Below are positions 36,787 to 46,615 of a stretch of DNA of 64,000 bases, piece by piece (the first letter of the stretch is position 1; each line of letters opens with the position of its first letter). A model generated the notes under the pieces. It saw only the letters and a program-made list of their open reading frames with translations. It was not told the origin of the DNA and did not search any database. The position numbers were made by a program, and so were the translations under genes. Source of the DNA: Azolla caroliniana. Lineage: Eukaryota > Polypodiophyta. Location: positions 5,146,001-5,210,000 of the forward strand of contig JBHGNT010000001.1 of the NCBI GenBank assembly GCA_043228905.1, in the 5' to 3' direction.

Positions 36787-37224
36787 TAGGGACATGTGAA
36801 GCTTAAAATAAGTGGAATTATGTAAATTTGGATGGGATGGACATGTGATGCTTTTTTATTCCCTTAATTAAAACTGAGTGCTTTAATCTGCCTTAACACC
36901 CTTGATAATCAGAATTTGGTTGTCTCCAATAAATCAATGATCTGACTAATTAGTCAACACCCATTAAGCAAATTATCAGCAATTAACCAATGCACTACTA
37001 ACGTGTTGATTATATGAACATTGTGCCACTGATCAACTGATTATTTGAATAGAAATCTATTAACTTATTGAGAATGTTTAAGCAGATTGTCGATTTATTT
37101 CAGTTGTCAATTGGTAAGGTTGTTTGTGGATATAATATAAGACTTTAGAAAGTCTTATGTGCCATTGAAGAACCGGAACTCATGGTAAATATCCTCTATA
37201 TGTCTCCTTTGTCAAGCTATCAAT

Positions 37225-37518
37225 TAGGCATGCTATAAGAGTGGCCTCACTTATGCTTGTTGAACCTAGATAAAGTACCAGTGAAAGTGATGAGGTTATG
37301 ACCCTGTGGCACTAAAGTATAATGCTGAGTAATGGGTGTTTGCTTATGCTTGTTGAACCTAGATAAAGTACCAGTGAAAGTGATGAGGTTATGACCCTGT
37401 GGCACTAAAGTATAATGCTGAGTAATGAGCGTTTGGAGGGTTTGAATCTTCATCAGTGATCCCTAGTGTTAAAATTGTATATATGTAATGTGGACACATT
37501 GTGCATTAGCACATTATA
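37225..37518 (+). mobile_element. SINE-like repeat with internal 90-bp tandem duplication, right flank of the F-box gene
   Basis: The segment starting TTATGCTTGTTGAACCTAG is present twice in a row (about 37251-37340 and 37341-37430), nearly identical. The second copy continues into GGTTTGAATCT (37439), which lies 28 bp after TGGCACTAAAG (37400). These match pol III A/B-box spacing. The end matches the first left-flank unit (CACATTGTGCATTAGCACAT). Confidence 0.5.
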
Positions 37519-39460
37519 ATGTAATGTATGTTTTTGTAAAGAGATTGAAGCTTAAAGAGCTTCCTAGTCATTCTTATTGATGTTTGTCCAAAATAGAGTA
37601 TCGTGATGATTTTAAAGCGTGTCTTCTTTTCAACCTCAACGGATGGTAGACCATCGAACTTTTTCCAAGATCAAAATTTGTGTAGTTACTTTCTAGAGTC
37701 AATTTTAAGGCAAACCAATGATAGACTTGGTCTCTTGCCAGGTATTTATCATTTAAGTGTCATCAGTACAAAAGTGACTGAAAAATAAGTCACTGAGTAT
37801 AGAGAGAAAGGATTTATACATCTAAGGGATAAAGTTATTGTTACATCTCCAAACAAGTTCCATGGCAATTAGTAGTAAATGGATAATCAATCTTTGGGGA
37901 AGGAATCAATGTCATTTGACCATTTCATAATCATGCTAGAGTTAGCATCCAATCTCTGAAATAAGACTTGCCAGATTTGATCATTAAACTTCCTATCCAA
38001 AATGGATAGTGATTGATGTAGGTTCTCTGTGAGAACCCCATAAGGCCTCAACAAGACTTTGGTTTCCAAGGAATAAACTAGCTTAATGCTCATATAGTAT
38101 GAATCACAACATTTGTCAAACTGCATGAAGTTTGGTCTTAAATTGTTGTGTGATGAGGTTAGGTTCAAACTCCAGCACTGTGATTGAACTAGAACAATGG
38201 ATGTTAATATTCTTTGACCTAGAGTATATGTTAGTATTCTTGTCTTTCAAAGGTGGAATCTCTCCTTGATATTAACATTAAAACTAACAATCTCTTTTAT
38301 GTGACACTGCTCATAATCAAACTCTCAAATAATTCCTGTAACTTCAAAGTAGTAGATCAAATATATTGCATTGCCTTGATAAGAACAGTATGCCAAGGTA
38401 ATAACAAAGAATAGGTAAGGGTGGTGACAAAGCTGTTATCAGAGATACTCTGATAAGTACATGTCATCCAGAATCCCACCATATGTCAATGCACTTAGGG
38501 CCATGGCTCGATTAGACTTCACATTGATACATGAAGATGGCTTGTCAATGCACTGATATTCCATAGCTCACTTACCCATCACCTTGATACTACTTGATAG
38601 TACGTATGCAATAGCAATACCGTGAGGATAGAAGAAAACTGTCAATGCACTGGCATTCCATAGCTCACTTAGCCATCACCTTGATACTACTTGATAGTAC
38701 GTATGCAATAGCAATATCGTGAGGATAGAAGAAAACTTGAACGCTCACTGCCAATATAAACTCCTATCATCAACTGCATTTCTCTAGGTTTGCTCAACAG
38801 ATTTTAGCGGCTCTAGTACAATATAAACTTACCAAAACCTGCTGGATATTCTCACAATTGTTCCGAGAATATCCAAGAAGTTGTACAAGTCACTTCATGC
38901 GTTGGAGAACAAATGGGGTTCAAATATGTCCAACTAATTTCTCTCATCTATACAAATATGTCTGGCTTGATGTAGCAACTAAAACCAGAATAATTGTGTG
39001 ATGAAGGACAAATGAATACCTACACAACACCATAAGCATGTTGTATCAAAGACAACCCATTTTGCTCTAGCATTTCATGCTCTCATAAGATCTCAAGAAA
39101 ACAAGACATTTTAAATGTATGTTTTGCACGAATGAAGGTCATGTTGCCTTATTGCCAAATATCCACTTCAATCCAAACTAATGAGGTCAGACTCACCCGG
39201 ATCTTAAATTGATACAAGCAATTACTCATCAGTTCGATGTAGCATGTCAAGAAACCCATTAATCGCATTGGAGTGAGGAAGATAATGAGAAGTTCCAATA
39301 TACAAAAAAAAGAATTTGACCAACGGTGATGGGAGATATAGGGTTACCTCAACATTTGGCCATAGATACAATTACAGGAGAATCTCTGGCATTTCGGCCC
39401 ATACATACATCCACTTTTTTGAAAAGAAATTGAAGTTGTGAAACCAAAAAAGAGAAAAAT
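37519..39460. other. Intergenic; contains a 97-bp tandem repeat, no gene recognised
   Basis: No convincing coding frame is present. The only clear structure is the tandem repeat at 38,485-38,736. The right end holds the ATP synthase gamma 3'UTR. Confidence 0.5.
38485..38736. repeat. 97-bp tandem repeat, two close copies plus one diverged
   Basis: Units starting GTCAATGCAC at 38544 and 38641 are nearly identical over about 96 bp. A diverged third copy starts at 38485. Confidence 0.8.
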
Positions 39461-39467
39461 AGGAAAG

Positions 39468-40610
39468 CTACATTGCATTTGCACCAGAGACGATCTCAAG
39501 GATCTCACCAGTAATCTTTGCCTGTCTCTGGCGGTTATAGCTAACCGAGAGATTCTTCTTGAGCTCAGATGCATTGTCACTGGCATTATTCATCGCATTC
39601 ATTCGAGCGGCGAGCTCACTGGCGACCGACTCTTGGAGGGCACGAAGAATTTGGCTATTGAGATACAATGGCAAAAGGGCATCCAAGATTTGGACAGGCT
39701 CCTGCTCGAACTGGAGGACACCAGCAAATTCTGCAGTCTCCGTGCGAACGGTCTCTCGTTCGAGGGAGAACTTACCCTCTTTGGTAGTGAGACGGAACAT
39801 CTCATCGTCGGCAGCATCCACACACTTACCATTCACATCACACACTTCCCCTTGGGGAGACAAGGGCAAGAGGGTGTGAATGATGGGATCCGATTTGATG
39901 AGTGACACGAACTTAGTGTAGAGGAGCTCGACCTTGTCCACCTCTTCGCTGACAAAGAGAGCGAATAGCTCGTCCGCAATGGCTTGAGCTTCTTTCGTCG
40001 TAGGGGTGCTGCCCGTGTCAATGTAGCGATCAACGGGGATCTCGGGCCGGCGCTTGAAGTAGGAACCGCCTTTCTTACCCACGCTCACAAGCACAAACTC
40101 GACACCGATCTTCCTAAGGTCTCTCATCCGTTCTTCGGCTTTCTTGATGATGAAGTTGTTGAAGCCACCGCAAAGGCCCCTATCACCTGTGACGACTACG
40201 AGTGCGATTTTCTTGACGGGACGGATTTGGGTTAGTGGGATGTCAATATCCTCGGTCTGGATTTGCGAGTTCACATTGAAGAGGACCTTGACGAGATTCT
40301 CCGAGAAGGGCCGGCCGTTGACGACCGCCTCCTGGGCACGGCGCACCTTCGCAGCGGCCACGAGCTTCATGGCATCCGTGATCTTCTTCGTGTTCTTCAC
40401 GCTGTCGATCCGCTCGCGCAGGTCCTTGAGGCCGCAGACCACAGTGGAGGCGCCACGAGGGGCCTTGACACGGGAGGCAGAGGAGGCACATGGCAGGAGG
40501 CTACTGGTGTCCGAGGGGCCGACAAGGGCTCGGGCCGCGGTGGGAAGGTTTTCGAACCCACTAGACCTGCTGCTGCTGCTGCACAGGGAGAGATGGCTTG
40601 AGCACGCCAT
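39468..40610 (-). CDS. ATPC1: Chloroplast ATP synthase gamma subunit precursor, intronless
   Basis: The gamma subunit is the central rotor shaft of the thylakoid CF1 ATP synthase. The 380-aa precursor has a Ser/Ala-rich transit peptide (residues 1 to about 58) before LKDLRERIDSVKNTKKITDA. The first helix continues MKLVAAAKVRRAQEAV, then TGDRGLCGGFN (141-151). The C-terminal helix includes ELAARMNAMNNASDNA and TGEILEIVSGA. The plant/green-algal regulatory insert is present, with Cys257 and Cys263 in EVCDVNGKCVDAADDE, the disulfide pair reduced by thioredoxin in the light. Length and single-exon structure fit other plant ATPC1 genes. Microsatellites lie about 130-250 bp upstream of the start. 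Confidence 0.97.
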   Translation of the reverse strand: MACSSHLSLCSSSSRSSGFENLPTAARALVGPSDTSSLLPCASSASRVKAPRGASTVVCGLKDLRERIDSVKNTKKITDAMKLVAAAKVRRAQEAVVNGRPFSENLVKVLFNVNSQIQTEDIDIPLTQIRPVKKIALVVVTGDRGLCGGFNNFIIKKAEERMRDLRKIGVEFVLVSVGKKGGSYFKRRPEIPVDRYIDTGSTPTTKEAQAIADELFALFVSEEVDKVELLYTKFVSLIKSDPIIHTLLPLSPQGEVCDVNGKCVDAADDEMFRLTTKEGKFSLERETVRTETAEFAGVLQFEQEPVQILDALLPLYLNSQILRALQESVASELAARMNAMNNASDNASELKKNLSVSYNRQRQAKITGEILEIVSGANAM

Positions 40611-40734
40611 AGCTCTAGATGTCTGTCCTTTTCCTTCTTCCTCTTCCTTCTTCCTTGATTCTTCTTCTGGTGCAGACAGGATCGGAGGTGGAGAGATAAA
40701 GAGTATGTGTGTAGGGCATATACCATTGTTTTGT

Positions 40735-40788
40735 GTATGTGTGTGTGTGTGTGTTTGTGGTAGTTGTGATCTCCAGTCTTATCCACAA

Positions 40789-40861
<73 letters not shown>

Positions 40862-40863
40862 TT
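40735..40863. repeat. (GT)n, (CT)n and (CA)n microsatellites upstream of ATPC1
   Basis: A GT run (about 40735-40755) is followed by a CT run (40793-40838) merging into a CA run (40839-40860). On the gene strand this is TG then AG sequence in the promoter or 5'UTR. Confidence 0.9.
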
Positions 40864-40989
40864 GCTTCACTCCATCCGTCCATTCCTTCCTTCCTTTCTT
40901 TGAGGTCCATGGTGTCTCGTGTGTGAATTATGTTTGCTTCTATATATGTACATATTGGCTCGCCCCCCCCCCCCGGAAACACGAAAGAA

Positions 40990-42400
40990 AAACCGGCATT
41001 CCGAACTCATCTCCCTCGCCACGCTGCTCTGCTCGTATATGTTTCTCCAAATGTGAGTGTCTCCGTATCGGTATTCAAAAAGTTCGCCTTTACCGCTTGA
41101 TACTACTACTACTACTACTCCTGCTGCCCGGATTGGTGCGATGCTTTATATGCTTCTTCGTATGAAACTGGATTTTCCCAATGAAGTTTTCTGGCGCATG
41201 AATATCGGTTCTTCTGCGAAGGTGCCGAAAAAGGAAAATACACTTTTATTTAGAACATGAGCCCGACGTAATCAAAGGTGCCCGTGTATTTGTATTGCCC
41301 AAAACTATGGAATTTGGGCCCTCCAAAATCTCTACCTTTACCTAAGTTGGTTCATGATAGTACATTTCTCCACGTAGAAGACTCGTTTTCTTATGTAAAG
41401 AGAAAAACAAGTTTGTATTTAGAAACATTTGCAATGATCTCTATCAAGCAACACCTATATAATTGACCATGAAATGTGTTATTCATGAGTATTCCATTAG
41501 GGTAAAGTTTGTATTAATGTGGCAACATTGACTTAAGAGTTGCATTTCTTTGTTGGGTTTCGATAATGATAAAACATTTGTAAGTGAGGTGAGCATATTA
41601 TACATATAGTCATGACTCATGACACTCATGCATGTATTATACATCGAGGAACGAGCATTTGGAAAGCAATGATAGAGAATCATTAAGGGGGATGGTGTGT
41701 AAGTTCACCGGAATTTTGGGTTATTTCAAGTTTCAACTTCCATTATTCATGATTATGTATCGTGGGGGAGATATCAGGTTATTATCACTTATTTCAAGTT
41801 TTTTAATGTCTCAAAAGTATCGACAACTAATGTTAATCCAATATTAGCATTGTATATACTATATAGCTCTTAAGATCAAGTTGCCTTTTGTTATTAAGGT
41901 CAAATAACTATGACATCAAGTAGGTAAGGGGGAAATGTGCATCAATGTAACTATAAAAAAGATTGTTGTTGTGTGCCTTACTTGAACCAATAGTAGCTAT
42001 ATGACTATGATAGATAGTCAACAAGAATGTATAGGCATAAGCTTAGGGACTTATTCTAACTCCAACTTGGTATGATAGCCTGAGGGTATACGAAGAGGAT
42101 TAACAAGTGTAAGGGTATATGAAAGCCATGAATGTAGGATATTGTATTGACTCTATGAATAGACATCAATGTGCATAAGTTCATGCTTACTCGCTCTGTG
42201 GGGTTGCCCAACGTCCCATTGAATATGGCAGGGGGTTGGCCGCTTGTTGCAATTATGCCAGGTGCAAGGCTCAATCAAGTGGGGAAATATATGTTGGCTA
42301 TCATGGCAGACCGCAATTGGCAAATATGAGCATCAAGAGGAGGGGATGACTTTGGTAATAAAAGCACAAGAGGTCATTTTCTCCTCCAGCGGCAATGTCC
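40990..42400. other. Intergenic; no gene recognised
   Basis: Includes a short poly-C run (about 40966-40976) at the left and an (ACT)n run near 41,100. No supported coding region. Confidence 0.5.
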
Positions 42401-42429
42401 ACTCCACTCCTCTTAATGACAAATCTCAA

Positions 42430-42775
42430 GAGGCGTTGGAACTGGTCAGCCCAATAACTCTTTGGATTCTATGAAAACAACGATGTAGGCAAGCCTTCTC
42501 CAACCAAACCGCACATCCAACAACGTTACTGCAAGAGACATGGAGTGAAATTGTAGCCACTCTAAAGAGCCAATATGATGGCCTTAAGGGCAGCTTCGAG
42601 GGAGTTGAAAGACAACGAATAGCCTTCATCTAACAATGGTTGTCCTCTCCCTTTCTTGGGTCAATGGGCATCCACATAAGATAGAACTATCGCATCCCTT
42701 CAGGGATTTGTACATAATCGTCTCATTTGTAAAATTTTATAACTAATGGAAGGGGTTTTGTTTTTTTTTTTGGAA
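42430..42775 (+). mobile_element. LINE 3'-end remnant
   Basis: The plus strand reads ITLWIL, a stop, then KQRCRQAFSNQ and a Leu/Trp-rich stretch with VERQRIAF. This parallels the C-terminal end of the LINE at 53.7-54.4 kb (LWTIWKTRCDAVFNN, then QRQRQVDFKKRW). It is interrupted by a stop. A T-rich/A-rich run lies downstream at about 42,755-42,785. Confidence 0.5.
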
Positions 42776-42975
42776 AAAAAGAAGAAGTTCGTGCTTACTC
42801 ACTCCACTAAAAGAAATCTAATTGATCTTTCGTGCAATTTCTTATTGCCATTTAGGTTTTATTACGATTATTGATGTCTCATGCCTAGTTGTTGCCACTC
42901 TACACGAAGTGGTAGAAACATTAATTACTATTATCATTATTAATTTTCCCATTTACCTTGATTGATTGGTTCTTC

Positions 42976-43286
42976 TAACAACCGGCAACGATCGGTTTGA
43001 GAGGGTCAAAACCGAACCGTTTAAAAAATTGTAAACCTTAAACAAACCAAACCAAACCACAAAACCGTTAAACATTTTTCAAACAGTTAAACCTCCGGTC
43101 AAATTTCGGTTTTCAACTTAGGTTAAATTTTAAATTTATAATATTTCATTTTTTAAAATTTTAAAATTTTTTAAGATGTTCCTAAAATCTGAGAATAAGG
43201 TCTAAAAATGAAAAGATTGTTTAAAAACAAATTCTTAAAAAAAAAAACGTAAACCGTTGAAACCGCTAAGCCGTTGCCAATTGTTA
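42976..43286. mobile_element. hAT-like MITE, 311 bp
   Basis: The left end TAACAACCGGCAACG and the inverted right end TAACAATTGGCAACG match at 13 of 15 positions, and further inward similarity extends to the CGGTTT motif. The element is flanked by GGTTCTTC (42968-42975) and CGTTCTTC (43287-43294), an 8-bp target duplication with one mismatch, typical of hAT insertion. The interior is AT-rich with repeated AACCG/CGGTTT motifs and no coding capacity. Confidence 0.65.
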
Positions 43287-43304
43287 CGTTCTTCCACAAA
43301 AGTA

Positions 43305-43430
43305 TATTATCTAAGAAATAGTCAAGACTAGGCATGTATTGTGTCTCATGGAAGCATACATGCATATATTATCGAAGAAAGAGTCAAGACTAGGCATGTA
43401 TTGTGTCTCAAGGAGACATACATGCATCCT
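43305..43430. repeat. 62-64-bp direct tandem duplication
   Basis: Two copies, each with AGTCAAGACTAGGCATGTAT, lie back to back (about 43305-43366 and 43367-43430) immediately right of the MITE. Confidence 0.8.
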
Positions 43431-43472
43431 ACTACATTTTAACGGTTTATAATAGTGAAATAAATATAATAT

Positions 43473-43705
43473 GTGAAAGTTGGACTCTAAATCCAAGGTC
43501 ATGTGGCATTGGTAGTCTAGTAGCTTACATAACTATAACTTGTAAGTAAATAACACGAGAAAGAGAAAGAGAAAGAGAAAGAGAAATGCATGGGTGATAT
43601 GTGAAAGTCGGACACTGAATACAAGGTCGTGTGCCGTTGGTAGTCTAGTAGCTTACCATAAGTGTAAGTAAATAACAAGAAAAAGGGAAAGAGAAATGCG
43701 TGAGC
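43473..43705. repeat. About 128-bp tandem duplication containing a (GAAAGA)n tract
   Basis: GTGAAAGT[TC]GGAC at 43473 and 43601 begin two diverged copies that share GGTAGTCTAGTAGCTTAC and a purine-rich GAAAGA run. Confidence 0.7.
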
Positions 43706-43798
43706 AATGTGGAGATCACAAATTTAGACATGCCAAAGATAAAAATTTGGAGGCTAGATAGACGCGATTCTGCGAGGTAAGGATGGATGAACACACAC

Positions 43799-45320
43799 AA
43801 ACTCGAGAATGTGGTGTAAGCCTACATCTGCACCTAATATATATGTGTGTGTGTGTGTATGTTTTTGTCTTGACAATTCCACAAGGTAAGTTATGCATCA
43901 CTTTTCCTTCTTCTTGTTTTTATATGTTTTCTTTTTTGCTGTGTTAGTAAAGACTGTTTGTTGCCTTCCTAAGGGATATGAAGGGAAGGAAATGAACCGT
44001 GTTAGATTGACGCCCAACTAGAGGCTAAAGTAAAGAAGTCACCTGTTGTACAATCTCTTGGAAAGACACAGAAGAAGTTTCTTATAGAAGGGTTTAGGGT
44101 GCAACATGATGCATGTGACCAACATGACCTTTGGGACCGAACTGTAAGATATTTATACCTGAAGATATTTGTGCCGTAAGAAAAAGTAAATAGGCAAAAT
44201 TAAAAATATGCTCTTCTTCAGTAAAACCGATTTACTTGTGCTTTTCTTGATGCAGTGGATCCAGTCTTCGGGTACTCTAAATCCCGCAGAATACTTTGTC
44301 TGAGGACATATTGTATTAGTTCGCAACTAAGTTTACATCGCTTACTTCTATGGATTTAAGTGGTGGTGCATCAAATTTATCGGGTGCTTGTGTTGAAGTA
44401 AAGTTGAATATGAATCCAGAAATAGAACCTGGCTTGCCCAATGATGATATTGCATTTGCAATCGGCAATACAATGTGCCAACTAGAACATCTCGAGATGT
44501 AATATGGAACATTGCCAAATGCAGGTTTTAAATTCTTGATGTAAATGTGTGCCAAGCTTGAATTTTTGGATATTCGTGGATGTTGGCATGTCGACATGAG
44601 TGAAACTTTTGCCAAAGAAGCAAGCCAAAGGTTAAAGGTATTCCATGCACCAATCATGATCGATGATTCCTATGCGTATCTTTCCGAATATGAGGACTAT
44701 GCCAATGAACCCGAATCTTGTTCCTATGATAATATGGCTCTTATTTTGACCGATTTGATAGTAATTGGGACGTGAAGATTAGAATAAGTGGAATTATGTA
44801 AATCAGGATGGGATGACATGTGATACCCTTTTATTCCCTTAATTAAAATGGAGTAGTTTAATCTGCCTTAACACCCTTGCTAATCAGAATTTGGTTGTCT
44901 CTAATAAATCAATGATCTGACTAATTAGTCAATACCCATTAAGCAAATTACCAACAATTAACCAATGCACCACTAACATGTTGATTATATGAACATTGTA
45001 CTACTGATCAACTGATTATTTGTATACATCGCTATTAACTTACTGAAAATGTTTAAGCAGATTGTCAATTTGTTTCAGTTGTCAATTGGTAAAGTTGTTT
45101 GTGGATATAAGACAAGACTTAAGGAATTCTTATCTGCCATTGAAGAACTGGAACTCTTGGTAAATATCCTCTATATTTCTCCTTTGTCAAGCTAATAATT
45201 AGGCATGCTATAAGAGAGGCCTCATGTATGCTTGTTGAACCTAGTTGAAGTACCATTGAAAGTCACGAGGTTATGATCCTGTGACACGAAAGTAGAATGC
45301 GGAATAATGGGTGTTTCGAG
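43799..45320 (+). repeat. Duplicated block copying 35,095-37,310
   Basis: Homology to the parent locus starts at AACTCGAGAATGTGGTG (43799; parent about 35,095) and runs through the pseudogene into the 3' flank (for example AATAAGTGGAATTATGTAAAT and the following 450 bp). It ends within the SINE-like unit near 45,235-45,315. Relative to the parent, 35158-35643 is absent. Confidence 0.8.
43868..44770 (+). pseudogene. Broken duplicate of the SKIP1-like F-box gene (exon 1 lost)
   Basis: From 43868 the sequence matches the parent F-box gene from 35644: the last 17 or so bases of exon 1, the intron with its AG acceptor (exon 2 starts at 44256), exon 2 and the 3' flank. The remaining 294 bp or so of exon 1, including the F-box, are missing. 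Relative to the parent, an internal deletion removes the FGKNCPQIAH part of exon 2. Stops replace codons in EMAYG (Gly-rich segment near 44500) and LMEMCAKL (near 44541). The C-terminal acidic tail is also altered. Because the intron is retained, this is a DNA-level duplication, not a processed copy. Only the last 70 or so codons remain open. Confidence 0.88.
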
Positions 45321-46286
45321 TAATTATCTCGCCTCTGAATAAGCACTATATAGTAAGCACTAGGAGACAAAATCACAAGATCAACAACTGTGCACAGGAC
45401 ATTTCTGCAACAATACAGTTATTATGTAAACAGATTAACTTGCCAAATCTGATAGATACCAAATGACAAACACTGAAATGGCAATGGAGATGGACTCAGG
45501 GAAGCTGTGAGCATTTCATTAATTCTTGAAAACAAGGCGAAGTGAGCATATAATTGCTCACACAACTAAACCAACAAAAATGCACACTTAATGAAATGTT
45601 TGAAACTAGATAGCATTTGCTTCCTTTTAAGGAGATAGGTCATACAACGCCTCTTGGCTGATCATCTTTTTTGCTCCAGTCAATTCACACTACGTCAAAC
45701 ATTGAAGAATGTGATGAAATATATCAATGATATATATGCCCCAAAGCCTAAAATCATTAATTCTGAAGGTAAAAGCCTACCTTTAAATGAACATTTTGTT
45801 CGTACTATGCTCTTTAGCAAGAGATGCCACTCAACACAATCCTTGTACTCCATGAGTACAGAAAGAAGATGCCAATATGTATAATGCTTATATCATCCTG
45901 TGAGGAAAGGAAAAAATCTGTTAAGCAGTTGATTGTCTGTCTTAGAATCCATCAGTTCCAGACATTAGATAGATGGTTACTCGGGAAAGAACCCTAAATC
46001 AAAGTAGTTGTTTTGTAACGTTGATAATGATCAAACAAGTAAAAGTCGTTTTTACTTTTCTCAAGTTACACAGAGCTAGTTATTGAGGAACAATATGTAG
46101 TAAATATTTGAAGAAACATAAATTCTTGCACGAAAGGTTTCACATGAGATGAATACCACATACACTATATTTTGGAGTTATTTTTTATCTTGATGCACAG
46201 GTTGCAATGCACATTTGACATGGTATGACTACAGTGTTGTCAGTTTTATCACGGATGTATTCACAGATGTATGAGATTGACTAGCT
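45321..46286. other. Intergenic; no gene recognised
   Basis: A 76-codon open frame at 45,654-45,884 shows no recognisable domain and is probably chance or decayed sequence. Confidence 0.45.
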
Positions 46287-46434
46287 TCAATCACAGGACT
46301 TGACTACTATTGCCTTGTTCTCACATTCCATCCATGCTCTCTCCATCTTTTTGTAGTTGGAATCATCCTCACCGCCTTCAATCGAGGACAGAATAACTAC
46401 AAAATAGTCTAAAGATTGCATGGATTCGATCACA
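46287..46434 (-). other. Orphan exon-like open segment, function unknown
   Basis: On the minus strand a good acceptor (TTTGTTTTCAG) precedes an open segment reading VIESMQSLDYFVVILSSIEG, followed by an acidic/basic stretch and MERAWMECENKAIVV, with a stop at 46287. The composition looks protein-like and amphipathic, but no family is recognised and no upstream exon was found. It lies 180 bp downstream of the kelch gene on the same strand, so it could be an alternative 3' exon, a decayed gene fragment or chance. Confidence 0.2.
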
Positions 46435-46615
46435 CTGAAAACAAATACATACATCATACATATGAAATCCTCCCCCATCAGCACACAGATTGATCAAATA
46501 TTGAAGAAATGAATTTAATGAGTAAGTTTAAGTTAGCATCAACTTCCCTCCAACACATACATAGATTGATTGAATAGCAAGGCAATGAATTTAATGAGTG
46601 AGTGGTTAGTTTCAG

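Noticed and set aside
40144-40926. 260-codon open frame on the plus strand
   Set aside because: It is antisense to the ATP synthase gamma coding region and runs into the CT/CA microsatellite; composition and position mark it as a shadow frame.
44545-44775. 76-codon open frame as an independent small protein
   Set aside because: It is the intact end of the duplicated F-box exon 2 downstream of two stops, so it is part of the pseudogene.
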